This document shows, piece by piece, positions 1 to 10,959 of a stretch of 37,963 bases of DNA. The position numbers and the translations under genes are program-made. The notes under the pieces were generated by a model. It had not been told where the DNA came from and made no database searches. It saw nothing but the letters and a program-made list of their open reading frames with translations. The DNA lies in contig JALJEE010000063.1 of assembly GCA_023231475.1 (NCBI GenBank), positions 1-37,963 of the forward strand. The letters are read 5' to 3'. Origin of the DNA: Seison nebaliae (Eukaryota > Rotifera > Pararotatoria > Seisonacea > Seisonidae). Every line of letters starts with the position of its first letter. The stretch's first letter is position 1.

Positions 1-1
1 T

Positions 2-127
2 ACTTCTCATATTCCAGAATATTTAAGAGATGAAATCGTCATTGGAAGAAAACTTATCACTGATAACATGTACAGTAATCTATCTCATTTTCTTTTTAAT
101 TTACCCCGAGGGGATTTGATTTTATAA
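2..127 (+). CDS. C-terminal end of an unrecognised protein (partial)
   Basis: An open frame enters from the left edge and gives 41 residues ending FNLPRGDLIL before a TAA stop at 125-127. An AATAAATAAA run overlaps the stop, followed by a long A tract, which fits the 3' end and poly(A) signal of a + strand gene. The frame is short and has no recognisable domain, so I cannot name it. It could also be chance coding. The HHAT gene on the opposite strand ends at 441, so the two would be convergent. Confidence 0.4.
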   Translation, partial: TSHIPEYLRDEIVIGRKLITDNMYSNLSHFLFNLPRGDLIL

Positions 128-440
128 TAAATAAAAAAAAAAAAAAAATTAACAAAGTTTTCATAATTCATATAGATATATAGAAATTGAAGTAGAATTG
201 TAAAATATAATAACAATATAGTATATTATAAAAAAATATTGTTAAAGTTTTTTTAATATAAGATGATAAAACGGTTTAAGAAAATTTGATTATCGTTGTT
301 TTCCAAGAGATTTCCTTGAGTAACAAGTTAGTCTATCAATAATATATGTTGTTGAAATGAAATGGAGAAACATAAAGATGCATATCCAATGAAGTTCTTC
401 ATCTTTTCAAAACGTCAAAATATTAATCCAACTATAAAAT
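128..440. other. Intergenic, convergent 3' ends
   Basis: AT-rich spacer between the stop of the left-edge + strand frame and the stop of the HHAT-like gene on the - strand. It begins with a run of about 17 A. I see no coding or RNA structure in it. Confidence 0.6.
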
Positions 441-2382
441 CTAACAACTTAATCGGAATTTTGCGAATAATATTATCATAACATTCCGGTTGAAATAAAA
501 GAGATAGATACTTAATACATTAACCAAATAAGGAATGAACAGTAGACACTTTTTCACTATCTGATTCGTTTGATACTAAATGCACATTAATTTCTTATAG
601 TTTACTCAATAGTTATTTAACTTTCTCAATTGATATTTGCATCAAATAACTTATGTAACAACAGATGGACCAATATAATAAATTTATTGTTCGCCCATGC
701 CAAATATAAACGAAACTATAACAAATAAACCCAGCCAATAGAAAATTTGTGTTTCTCAACGGAATATATAATGTTCGTACGAGATATTCATATATTCCAA
801 CATCAAAATATCTGTTAATTATCAAAGATATCGAATATTAAGTTGATGAATAAAATAACTTCCACATACCTTTAGGTAAAGGTAAAAATGTGATACCAAA
901 TGGTAAAATTGGTATTTCTATTCCATCTACAACAGCAGAAATCAGTAAACCAATACCATAAAGATATAAATATTTTAATCCATATTCAATAGTACCCAAA
1001 TAATAAAAGAATCCATAATATCTGAAACCAATTCGATCGAATGTTGGAATAGTTGAATTATGAAAACCAGGATAAATTTCCTCTACATTTGATACAAACT
1101 CTACCAAACTAATCGGATAAATATACAGAGCCAATTGATACGTTACAAAGAGAATAATTCCAAAAAATAAAAAGTATTTCATTAGCTTAATTACTTTATT
1201 CATCATATTTGATTCTTTCGTTTCATTAGTTAAGAAATTCTGAAAATTTCCAACTTTCACTAATTTGAAATAATAAAGAATTTAACTGAATTATACCATC
1301 TCTGATAATCGACATACGGTCCATTAAACAGGTTCGGTAAATAATAGGAATATACTAAAAAATGAAAGAATGAATAAAATTGTTTTGTTCTTTCATCTTT
1401 ACATGATATTCGTTGAAATATAAATCCTGACATTCTCATCATCAAAAATCCTGAACAACTAATTTCCGGGATATCCCATCTTGATATTATTCCATCTTTG
1501 ACATCCCACTGAAAAATTAAAAGAATTAAAAAGGAACGTATTCGATAGAATAACTTGGAATAATTTTGATATCGTTTCTAATCCGCAAAGATCAGCCGCA
1601 ATTAGAACGAGCAAAAGAAATATATAGTACCAATATTTTCTTGTTAATTTCTCTAAAATTAAACAGCTAATCCAAAAATAAGCAATCGGTACAACAATCA
1701 ATAGTGTGAGGAATTTGGTATGTAACGAAAAGAAGATAAACGAGAATGTCAGAAAAACAGAAAAAGAAAGACGAATTTGATCTGAATTACAATTATGAAA
1801 GTTCATTTTTTCCCATTCTGGTAGTTTTATAGTAATTGGAAATACTTTAGTTGTTTTATTATCATCAATCGAAGTATATTCTGACTCAGCAACAAACTTC
1901 CCAAGTAACACATAATAGTTACAATAACCTCCATTATGACGCTTACTTAAAATTTTTTTCTTGTTCTTGAAAATTATTCACTTAAAACGATGTATAATTC
2001 ACAAAATAGTAACTTTGTTCTTTTGCCATTTAAATTCATCATAAATTATCATCAGAACAATGTACAAAAGAATATAAATTGTATGAGATGAATAAACTAT
2101 GGTCAATATGGTTGTTAGTTCTGGATCGACTTTCTACAATAAACTAATTCATTTTAAACTATATTTTTTACTTTTAACTTCCTCACTATGATGTTCGTCA
2201 AAAAAGTCTTTCCAAAAATATGTTCTTTTAATATCTACAAAATATAAATTTATATCACTATTATAATCATTATTATAAATAAAATAACTTTCAACATCAT
2301 CATAAATTAAGTAGAATAAAAATATAGATAATAAACCAAATACTACTGTGGCTATACGAAAATTAAGAGTACCGAACATCAT
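441..2382 (-). CDS. HHAT: HHAT-like protein N-palmitoyltransferase (MBOAT family), 7 exons
   Basis: Multi-pass membrane O-acyltransferase related to Hedgehog acyltransferase (HHAT/Rasp), which in the ER/Golgi attaches palmitate to the N-terminal cysteine of Hedgehog ligands. Exons on the - strand are 2382-2179, 2133-2014, 1965-1555, 1508-1287, 1239-860, 811-622 and 575-441, giving 553 aa, near the usual HHAT size. Introns are 45, 48, 46, 47, 48 and 46 bp, all with GTT donors. Visible motifs are RWDI, FNGPYVDY, MWKYFDVG and YIWHG. Asp449 (in KYFD) and His484 (in WHG) match the two active-site residues of human HHAT (Asp339, His379). The KYFD motif forms only when exons 5 and 6 are joined at the GTT donor. 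The rest is hydrophobic with repeated membrane segments. The first exon with ATG at 2382 is the most likely start. Family is confident. HHAT versus the related GUP/HHATL branch is inferred from the MWKYFD and WHG context. Confidence 0.85.
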
Positions 2383-3096
2383 TATTCAAAATATCTTAAC
2401 CGTAATACATAAAAGATTTATCATTTGACGGTTATTAGTAAATTTTATCAAATATTTATCAACGAATAACCTTCTTATTCTTCCATTTAAATAAGAAGCA
2501 TCTGTTAAACTTTTATATTATAAATTTTTAAACTCTGAAAACGGGTTAATTTTATTAATCAACCTAACAACTAAATTGTTTTTACGAACTGTTCATTTCT
2601 AGACGACGAAAATTCATATTTCTATATAGAGGTGACGAAAAGACTAATAATACACACATAGGATGGTGGATTGTCCAACATGAATACAATGAGATGGGAA
2701 AATATAAGGGTACCGAAAACACCGTGATTCTAAAAAATAGAAAAAATGAAAATAGAAATGATGATCATGAAGAGTAATTGTCAGTCAAATATTTCAAACA
2801 TTCAGTGACTTACTCGAATTGGTTTTTTCTGGTCGGTTTCAAATAATTTTTAAACTTGCTAAAAAATTTCTGAGATTGTTGAAATATAGTTATTTTTGGC
2901 AAAATAGGTTCAGTGGTTTAAAAAAGATTTTATTTTATTTTTATAAAATATGTTAAAAGATGTTAGGACGAAAACAGTTAAATCTAAAATGAAAAAAAAA
3001 CTGTAAAAATGTCCACTAAATCAGAAATAATAAAAATAGAAAATTAATTTCATTACTTACCATTACAAGTACATTACAATTGTTAGTAATTCCAAA
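2383..3096. other. Intergenic between HHAT and the vWA gene
   Basis: AT-rich spacer between two - strand genes. It should hold the HHAT promoter and the 3' UTR of the vWA gene. The only unusual content is an open + strand frame at 2568-2777 without an ATG, listed separately. Confidence 0.5.
2568..2777 (+). other. Open frame without ATG, possible exon or gene remnant
   Basis: A 69-codon open frame on the + strand ends in TAA at 2775-2777. Its second half has mixed, soluble-looking composition (for example THIGWWIVQHEYNEMGKYKG) and an acidic, Asn-rich tail. There is no early ATG. Candidate acceptors TTTCTAG and ATATAG lie inside the frame, so it could be a terminal exon whose upstream exons I cannot find, or a degraded gene piece. 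I recognise no family. Confidence 0.2.
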
Positions 3097-4647
3097 TTAG
3101 GCTCCTTTTTTAAAGAACTGAGCCATTTTAGTGATATTATCATCTGAACAGTCATTTACATCTATTTTATTTCCTTCCCAAAAACCGCCCATTACTGTTA
3201 CCTGTGCGGACCTTCGAGGTTCGACGAACTTATTCATCATTCGGTATTTTTGATGATTACCAAAACATTGGTGCTCCATAATAGATTGGACGTCTAAAAG
3301 AAATAAAGATTAATTAACAGAAGCAGACATAACATTAAATTAACGTGTTTTCCTTTTCAAAATATTAATGTCATCCTTTGCTGTATTTTCTGAACTGTAA
3401 ATTCGAATATATTTACTACCGTCTAATTTTCTATAAACGAGTTGTGTTTGATATGGAACTTTCTTATTATTCCATTTCTTTACATGATCATTGGAAATGT
3501 CTTTCAATTCAAATTCAAATGTTTCCTGTGATCCTGCCACAACATTTCCTTGTTCGATAATTCGAATGTTCTGTTCCTCGTTTGTGGCATCTAAAACACG
3601 AAAACCTTTTGGCATTCTAAATGTCGTCTCTACATTCGTTGCCAACTGTTCCACTTTCAACAGATCTGCAAAATCGTTAGATTCATCTTTTGGATCGAAC
3701 ATTCTTACATCGCCTTCTGTCAATAAAGCAACATGGCCCAAATCTTTTAGGTTGCAGTGACAATCAGCGACTGACATGAGATCGACGATAACTCCGCATT
3801 CTTTTGCCAATTCACCTAATTCTTGATAGAATTTTTTGTCACCACTTTTTCCCATTCCTATATTAGCCTCTCCATCCGTTAAAATGACCACACGAGAACC
3901 AGGTGAACGTGACGTATATCGAATAGCTGAATAAAGAGCCGGTCCCATCGCAGTACCACCACCACAACGAAGCGATCGAACTGCTTTCGATATTGCTTCA
4001 TAACTCTCCTTAACTGGTTTGGGCTCATTAAATTTATTAGAGAAGTCTGTCCATTTATTCTTGTCCATGATATTACCAACTTGCTGCTCTTTAGCGTTCG
4101 ATGTAAAATCACCGTAACAGATTACAGATGATTCGAATGTGATTAACGATAGTTTATTGTTGAGATATTTCTTGCTTTGAAGGTCGATAGCTTTCAAAGT
4201 CATTTTCTTAACCGACTCCAATAGACTGATATTTCTATGGGGAACGTGTTGACCCATACTTCCACTAATATCAATAACAAATACGACCATTATCGATTTT
4301 CCATTATTTTCTTCAATGGTAGAAGTAGTAGTTCCTGTAATTGTACCATCTTCCAATTTATATGTCATTGCTTTTGAACTATTACACAAGGACTTAATCT
4401 GATCTTCTGGATATTGTGTAATATCATTCAAATTATCACAGAATTCACATTTCCATTCATTCTTACCATCTTTCATCACCACATTATTCTTCGACAAATG
4501 AGATAGCACGGCACCACAGTCACAACGCACGATCTCACCCAAAGATAATGACCAATCATTTCTTATGTCATCATAATTAATTTGAATCAATTGAAAAGAG
4601 TTATCTTGTACATTTCCCGTATAAAAATGATCTCTTCCTGCGTGCAT
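3097..4647 (-). CDS. Sec23/24-like zinc-ribbon plus von Willebrand A domain protein, 2 exons
   Basis: Exons 4647-3345 and 3293-3097 (51-bp intron, GTT donor, CTTTTAG acceptor) give 499 aa. Residues about 42-70 hold a zinc-ribbon pattern (C42-x-C44 and C67-x2-C70). Residues about 118-330 form a vWA domain with a complete metal-ion-dependent adhesion site: DISGS at 126-130, Thr232 in GGGTAMGP and Asp258 in LTDGE. A beta-rich segment follows (about 335-420). This order (zinc ribbon, vWA trunk, beta-sandwich) is that of COPII Sec23/Sec24 and of the vWA part of circularly permuted Ras (cpRas1)-type proteins, but the protein is much shorter than Sec23 and lacks the gelsolin part. If the intron is not removed, the frame stops at 3340 with 435 aa. 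There is no signal peptide, so the protein is probably cytosolic. Function is unknown; metal-dependent protein binding is inferred. Confidence 0.75.
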
Positions 4648-5423
4648 TCTCCAAAATCTTATTACTTATAAAAATATCTTTCTATTAAAAAGAATTAAAA
4701 ATCTTATAATCGTATTTCTTATATATCTTGTAAATAGAAAAAAGTGATGTAATTATACAATTTAGCTTACTATTGCGTAATTGGCGTGATTAATAATTTA
4801 TTTTTCAAATGTAAATGTAAAAATTGAAAAAAATACCAAATACTACACAATTTTTTCTACAAAAAGAATTTATTTTATTTAATATATACTACCTATTTTA
4901 TACATATCATTGCTATTTACATGTCACGTATGTTGTGTAATTTTATGATATATTGCAGAATGTTTTTCACTTCTTTTTGTTGAATATTTAACATTTTACA
5001 CTTCCTGATTTGTTGAATTATTAAAATTTAGTGTATTTTTGTTCAAGGACTATCTCATGAATGATGTCTTTTCTATTTTGTTACATTTATTAAGTTCACC
5101 CAAATGAAATTTATTGTTCTGGTTGTTGTAAATTCTTTTTGATAAGGAAATCCCAAAAAGAATCAAGACTAGTAATAAAAAAAGGAAATGTTAAATTTTA
5201 TTGACTTTTGGAAAATGTTATATAATATATAGTATATATTAATATATATTGGAATTGGATCCATTTAAACAATGTATAAAAATCAAAAATTTAAGTTATG
5301 AGTTTAAGACATGAATTTTTAGGATTATTTTCTTAGAATTTTTTTTCAGATTTGATGACATATATATTTACACGAACATATATTTGGCGTCTCTTTCGTA
5401 CCTGCTGAAGAAATTGAATTTAT
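4648..5423. other. Very AT-rich intergenic spacer
   Basis: This should contain the promoter of the vWA gene (- strand). I found no extended open frame, RNA signature or repeat array. TA-rich alternating tracts occur around 5220-5250. Confidence 0.6.
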
Positions 5424-5973
5424 TCAATAAACTGAAATACTGAAATAAATGAAGTTCAAGAAAGTAGTACTCCTTACGAGAAGTATATTTATCTTTAACA
5501 ATATTTCTACCACGATCTTGAAACACGATCTCTCCTTTTTGACATAAGCCCTTCTCTTGATCTCTCTCGCTTTCTCTTTCCTCATCTTCTTCTTTAGCTC
5601 TTCTAAGCCACCACCGCTACACCTCTCCCCCATTATTTTTAATTGCCCATAGTGATCGCATTCCGGGGAACAAAACCATTTAATGTCTCCCGTCAAGTCC
5701 TTTTTTGTCACCTGGACACAACCCCAATTATAATCATCATTAAAGACAAAAGGATCAAAAATAGAGGAACGGAAATACCAAAACTTTATTCTGAGGTGAA
5801 TTGATGGTCCAATTTTCTTCCACTAAATCTTCAATATATTTGATGATTTCAGGGGTTTGCTTTCCATGACGTCGACCTCCCCATGCAGAAGTTTCTTTGC
5901 CATCATTGAGTATCCAACTACGAGCTGTTGTAATTGGTACTTGATGAATTTTGCAAAGTTCTTTCCAATACAT
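5424..5973 (-). CDS. Transposase-type helix-turn-helix protein or fragment
   Basis: The first frame (ATG at 5973, to 5785) begins with a helix-turn-helix, KIHQVPITTARSWI, then a Gly/Arg linker (WGGRRHGKQT) and a second helix ending LVEENW. This layout is that of the N-terminal DNA-binding part of Tc1/IS630-like DDE transposases. A GTT donor at 5784 and an acceptor GTCCAG ending at 5712 would remove 73 bp and join it in frame to 5711-5424, which encodes a Cys-containing stretch (WFCSPECDHYGQ) and a Lys/Arg-rich helix. The total would be 158 aa. No DDE catalytic domain follows, so it is either a domesticated or truncated element, or two unrelated pieces. The second part matches no family I know. 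Confidence 0.4.
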
Positions 5974-5979
5974 CACCAA

Positions 5980-6870
5980 GACAGATCCTCCATCAGTACA
6001 TCAAGATCTTCAGTATGCGACAGTTTTTAAGATTTATAAATTTTACAATATATAATTTAAATTATTATTATAATTTTATAAAAATAATACTTCTGCACAT
6101 GTTTTACTATTTTAAATATATTTTGACCAGGATGTCAAATTAAATTTTAAAAAAAATGGTTTTTTGAATATTAACATCTTACTTTATTTCATCTCAGAAA
6201 CTTAAGTTTATATTCTGCAAACTTGATTTTAAATTTTACGAACTTGAATTTTAATTATAGGAACTTGAATTATAATTTTATGAACTTTAATTTTAATTTT
6301 ATGAACTCGAATTTTCATTATACATATAGTATTGAACTAATTGAGGAATTGAGGAATTGGTTAATAGAAATAACACCTCGAAATTCTGGTCTTTAATGAG
6401 AAAAAAAGAATGAAGTACTTCGATTATTAGTATTGAAGAAGCCAAAGGTATCTGAAAGTAGTTGAGTCTATTCGCATAAAGCGAGGGCTTTTCGCCATCA
6501 ACAACGTATTTCCGTTCATAATCTAAACCTCCAATTTTTTCAAATTAAGCCATCCTGGGAAATCGAGATTAAGAGATAAAAGAACGAAGGAATTGAAGGT
6601 GACGAAAACATTTTCTCTTTTTGGAGCTATAGAAGTAAATGTCCAATTCTGGGGAAAACAGCGGCCGAAATATTCTCCAACTGCTGCCTGGGAAGCCACC
6701 TTTAATATTACGTAATCGAAGCTATGACGACGATGGAAACTAAAATTGACAGATTTAATGAAAGTAGTTTTCGTGACCTCAAACTCTGAATAAGAATACA
6801 CCTTGTGTTCTCTTTAAAAAGCTTGTAGTGTTTCACCCAGTGGATTTAAATAATTTTGAATCAATTCGGA
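5980..6870. other. Gene-poor stretch around the minisatellite
   Basis: Apart from the 21-bp repeat array, the only notable content is an open - strand frame at 6801-6523 (92 codons, no ATG at its start) in a locally GC-richer segment. The opposite strand is also open over much of it, so I do not call a gene. Confidence 0.4.
6219..6323. repeat. 21-bp minisatellite, about 5 units
   Basis: Five head-to-tail units of about 21 bp, each starting with a variant of GAACTTGAATTTTAATTTTA. The clearest units start at 6240, 6261, 6282 and 6303, with a weaker one at 6219. Units differ at a few positions each. Confidence 0.75.
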
Positions 6871-7290
6871 TGAACAAAACCATATGAACATGGGATTATC
6901 GGTTCTAGCGAACAAATTTCTCTAATTATGCATTCTCCAATCAGAAGAAGATTATTGAGGAGAAACTAACATCGAATTGGTAAAGAATTGGGCGACTGAA
7001 TTTAAATAAATTAAATTTAAGAATTCTTTATTTTCGCATTCTCATTGTGATATTTTCCCCTCATTCGCTAATGTGAAGAGAAAAGTAACAACTTAAGATC
7101 ATCGAAATCAAGAACTGAATGTGAGTTAATTAATTTATTTTTTCCAAATGCATCCATATATTGGAAGAAAGATTGTTTCTTGGCATTATCGTTTGTGTAA
7201 ATGAAGAGAACGGTAAATGGCTGAATGATAAATTTAAAAATGGATCCAAATAATACAAATAGAAATAAACTATTCTTATATAATTTGTAG

Positions 7291-7425
7291 AGTTTCCTCC
7301 GTTGGATCAGAGAGGAAGTTGAAGTAGATGAAGAAAAAAACTTTACAGAAAAAGATGTGTGTAAAACGGAAAACGAAAATGATTTGGGAATAGATGAAAA
7401 ATCAGAGACGTGTCCGATATTGTGA
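7291..7425 (+). CDS. Terminal exon of a small + strand gene with possible CAAX box
   Basis: A 44-codon open frame follows the acceptor TTTGTAG (ending 7290), whose TAG is itself an in-frame stop. The frame is very acidic and ends SETCPIL-stop. CPIL fits a C-terminal CAAX prenylation signal (Leu at X favours geranylgeranylation). Upstream pieces are uncertain: exon-like frames with a GTT donor at 7171 and around 7118 can be joined, giving a basic Ser-rich stretch before this exon. No GTPase motif was found, so I do not call it a Ras-family gene. Its stop lies 24 bp inside the 3' end of the USP6NL coding region on the other strand. Confidence 0.3.
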   Translation, partial: SFLRWIREEVEVDEEKNFTEKDVCKTENENDLGIDEKSETCPIL

Positions 7426-10400
7426 ATTTGAAGAGATATTTGAAGAAGACTTTTTCTCGATTAGATGATAATATGTTGAACTTTCATTATTTTCAGTTGA
7501 ATTCATCAATTTCTTTTCGTTCAATTCCGTTCTCTCAATCTTTCGATATTCAACTTGACTGATGTCCATCGTCGATTGAGTGGAATTAGTGGATTGTGAT
7601 TTTTGTGATTCGTTTCGAACTTGAGAAGATGAATAAGAAGATAATGATTCTTTGGGTGTTAAAGAAATCGAAGGAGCTTCGGGGACATATATAGGAATAA
7701 TTCTTGTTTTTAATTGATCATTCGTCGTCCTCAATTTGGAGTTATTGTAAAAGTAATTTAGTGAACTATTATCATTATTCTTTCCTGGATTAATAGAGCG
7801 ATTAATTATTTCTTGTTTATTTGAAAATGTTTTATTAGAGGTTTCTATCGTTTCTTCATCGTGCGAAAACTTTGCAATAGGCGCCATATCTTTCCAAGGA
7901 GACATCACTAAATCACCATGACGACCAAGCGATCGAATGACATTGATATTCTTATAATCTTTATTGTTCATTAAATTGATCTTGTGAGTAGGAGAGACAG
8001 GTGATGAATGATGATTGTCATTACAACTGAGATTCGTCAAATATTTAGGAAACGTCGTCAATCGAGTAGGATCGATCGGATGTGATGGTGAATTTGTTCT
8101 CCTATCATCGATGTGTAATGATCCCAATCGGGCTGATGTCGAATTTAATAAACAATCAATATCATCGATTTTGTTTCGTTGATTAACTTGATAATCCAGA
8201 AGTTTTAAACGGCTGTCTAACAACCTTTCAGCTTTTTTCGATTTTTCAGTTCTAATTGGGAATTCTTTTAATTTCATGTCACTTTCTATTGGTAATTTCG
8301 ATTTTTCTTTATCATCATTCTCATAGATATTCTTCAATGGTTTCCTTTGTCGTTTAATCAATGAATTGATTCCCATTTGTGGAACATTATCATAATGAGA
8401 TAACGGTCTCAAATCATTATAACAGGATTTGGAAATAGTTGAATGACTTCGATTAATTTTCTTCGGAGACGTATCATCTCGATCGAACGTATTTGTTATT
8501 GTTTTATTGAGGTTCTGTGATTCTACTACATCTTCTTCATTATCGATCGTTGTCCTCGGCAATCGCCGACGTAATAATGATGAAGATGTTGTTGATGATG
8601 AGACAATATCACTCTCTTCAATTAGTAAACTATTTTTTTTGTCGAAAATGATTTGATCTGAATTCATATTCATTTCCAAACTCTCAGAATTATATCGATT
8701 GTGATTCATCTGAAATTTCGATTTTTCATTTTTGTTCGCTGATGCAAGAACCGAATGTTTCCGTCGTAAATTTGTTTTGATGGAATTCATTAACGAATCT
8801 TTTCTCGAAGTTTTTCCTCGTTTGTTGTTCGATGATAAATTCTTATTTCTTGATGATCGTTCATTTGATAGGATACAATTTTCAGTTAAATTATGTTCGG
8901 AAATGGATGTTGGAACAATGTCGGAAATATTTGAACGATCAAATGATAAATTGTTTATGTCGCCAGTACTGCCAATATATTGGTTGACTGAAGCACTAAT
9001 CATATCAGTTTCGGTGAGAATACTTTCCGTATCATTATCAGTGTGTTGTGAAGAAGAATTTTTATTCTTATTATCGATATTCTGAATCTTTTCAATATTT
9101 CCATGCACCGTATGATAATTGGGCAAACCGGAAATAAATGTAAATTGTTCATCATTTCCGTTAAACGACGTAATCATCGTACGATCTTCCACCATCAAAT
9201 TAGTCATCGATCTCTTCCCACCAATTAGTGTTTTTGGTGAAATCGATTCATCTTTATTATAATTTCTCGTTGAAATGGATATATCATTTGACAATGAACT
9301 AAGAATTGAATCCGATTCACTTTCAGTTGTATTGACAGTGGAGATACTTCGAATATCAGCATCGATTGTATTAATATCAATAATTGGTTGGTATGCTTTC
9401 GAATTCGTTATTTTATTGATCTCCTCAGTTACATTCGTGGACAAACTTCTTTTCTTCTTTTCACTTTCACTTATTCTTCTTTCATTCATTTCTTTACCGT
9501 CATTAGTCGTCTTTATTTGATCAACATGATGATGATCATCATCATCCGTTTCTTTATTATTATCCTTATTATCAGTTCTATTAGCCATTTTATCATCTTC
9601 AATCGATTTCAATCTCTCTTGTCGGAGGACATCATCGTCAATGATCGATCCGAATGGAATTTGTGGTCGTTCGTCTTTAATGGCAACTTTGTCGATCGAC
9701 AAGTTATTCTTCTCAACTTTCCGCAAAGTTCTCTGAAATATTCTCATAATTTCATCATCAGTTATAAGTCGTTCGTTCAATATCTCATTTTCCATCTCCG
9801 TGAAAAATGTGAGTGCCATATCTTGATCTACTTTTATACGTTCTAAATTCCAATTTTAATATAAAATAATTAAAATAAATAATAACTTGAGAATAATTTA
9901 ATGAGACAACATCCGAAAATATTGATGACGTTAGTTCCGTAAAAGAAGAGAACATCCCAAAATCGGAATAATAATGATATAGGAACCTGAAACAAATAAA
10001 AAACAAAATGAATATCAACATTGTTCAATATCCGATTATTGATGATTATAACTTTATTGATGAATAATTTCAAATACCATTGAGTCGTACAGAAAGTTGG
10101 TTTAATATTGAAACGGACAAGATTCTTGTAAATTCGAGGCGACAGTTTTGCCAACATTGATTCAAAATGATCGCTATAACGGAATAGTTGTGGGAAGCTG
10201 GGACAAAAGAATCCTGAAAAAGAAGAATTATTATAAAAAAACTTTGAAAATTCAAAAAAAAAAAGGGAACCATGCATTGCCAAATTAGCTTTCGTCATAA
10301 TTTGAGATAATGCCCAAAATGAATTCTGATTTTTACTTCGATTAGATTAACATGAAATTATAAAGAGGAACTTCTTCATTATGTAAGATTAAGAGAAGAG

Positions 10401-10959
10401 CAGCAGCAATATCACACATTCCTTGACAATATCCGATTTCTGAATTGTAAATTGAATAAGCGATTAATATTCGAAATAGCATTCGTTGATATCGACAATA
10501 ATCGACGACGAAGAAATGATTAGTTCGAAATGTTCGAGCAATATCTCGATCAACTTGAATAATATCATTATTCGCCGCTAATTGTGATGATCTGTCCACC
10601 AATTGATAATAGAGATCAGGATAATGCTGTTTAATTCGATCGATTTCTAAAAATTTCTTATAAGCGATCTTTCTAGTCTTATAAGGAATTCCTTTAAATA
10701 ATCGATTTGTCATTTGTTTCGTTTCTGATTTGTTCATCGTATTCCATTTCTTTAACATCTCCTTCCATTTTTGTTCACGGATATTTTGTCTCTTCTCATT
10801 CAAATCATAATTCAATTGAGAATATTTCGTCCAAACGAATCCATATCGGTCATATTTCGTCTTATCCATCTCACACTGAATATCATGTTCTTTCTCTTCG
10901 ATCGTCAACGGTTCAGTATATGCCGCAAAATAATCGGCTCTTGTCTTCTCTTTGCTCAT
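7402..10959 (-). CDS. USP6NL: USP6NL/RN-tre-like Rab GTPase-activating protein, 5 exons
   Basis: TBC-domain GAP of the USP6NL (RN-tre) type, a regulator of endosomal Rab GTPases. Exons are 10959-10372, 10325-10271, 10213-10053, 9986-9887 and 9842-7402, giving 1114 aa. Introns are 46, 57, 66 and 44 bp, all with GTT donors. The TBC domain covers about residues 88-330: KGIPYKTRK, the arginine-finger motif VDRDIARTF (Arg142) and the glutamine-finger motif YCQG (Gln179). Junctions are pinned by conserved strings: NEE-NSFWAL matches vertebrate NEEDAFWAL, and AMHG-FF matches AMHGFF. The last exon encodes about 810 residues of low-complexity Ser/Asn/Asp-rich, probably disordered tail with short Asp and His runs, longer than in vertebrate USP6NL. 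ATG at 10959 starts the frame. Confidence 0.85.
9525..9546. repeat. Perfect 20-bp palindrome inside USP6NL last exon
   Basis: ATGATGATGATCATCATCAT lies in the codons for the Asp run followed by the His run. It is explained by codon repeats rather than by a regulatory role. Confidence 0.6.

Noticed and set aside
3491-3760. Open frame on the + strand opposite the vWA gene
   Set aside because: It lies antisense to a well-supported vWA coding region with conserved motifs; shadow frame.
6523-6801. 92-codon - strand frame (GTG-initiated) with mixed composition
   Set aside because: No ATG, no convincing splice sites, no recognisable domain, and the other strand is also largely open.
9525-9546. Palindrome of ATGATG/CATCAT type as a regulatory site
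   Set aside because: It arises from consecutive Asp and His codons in USP6NL.
8732-9846. Several + strand frames opposite the USP6NL tail
   Set aside because: The - strand frame is continuous for over 800 codons and splices to the TBC domain; the + frames are shadows.
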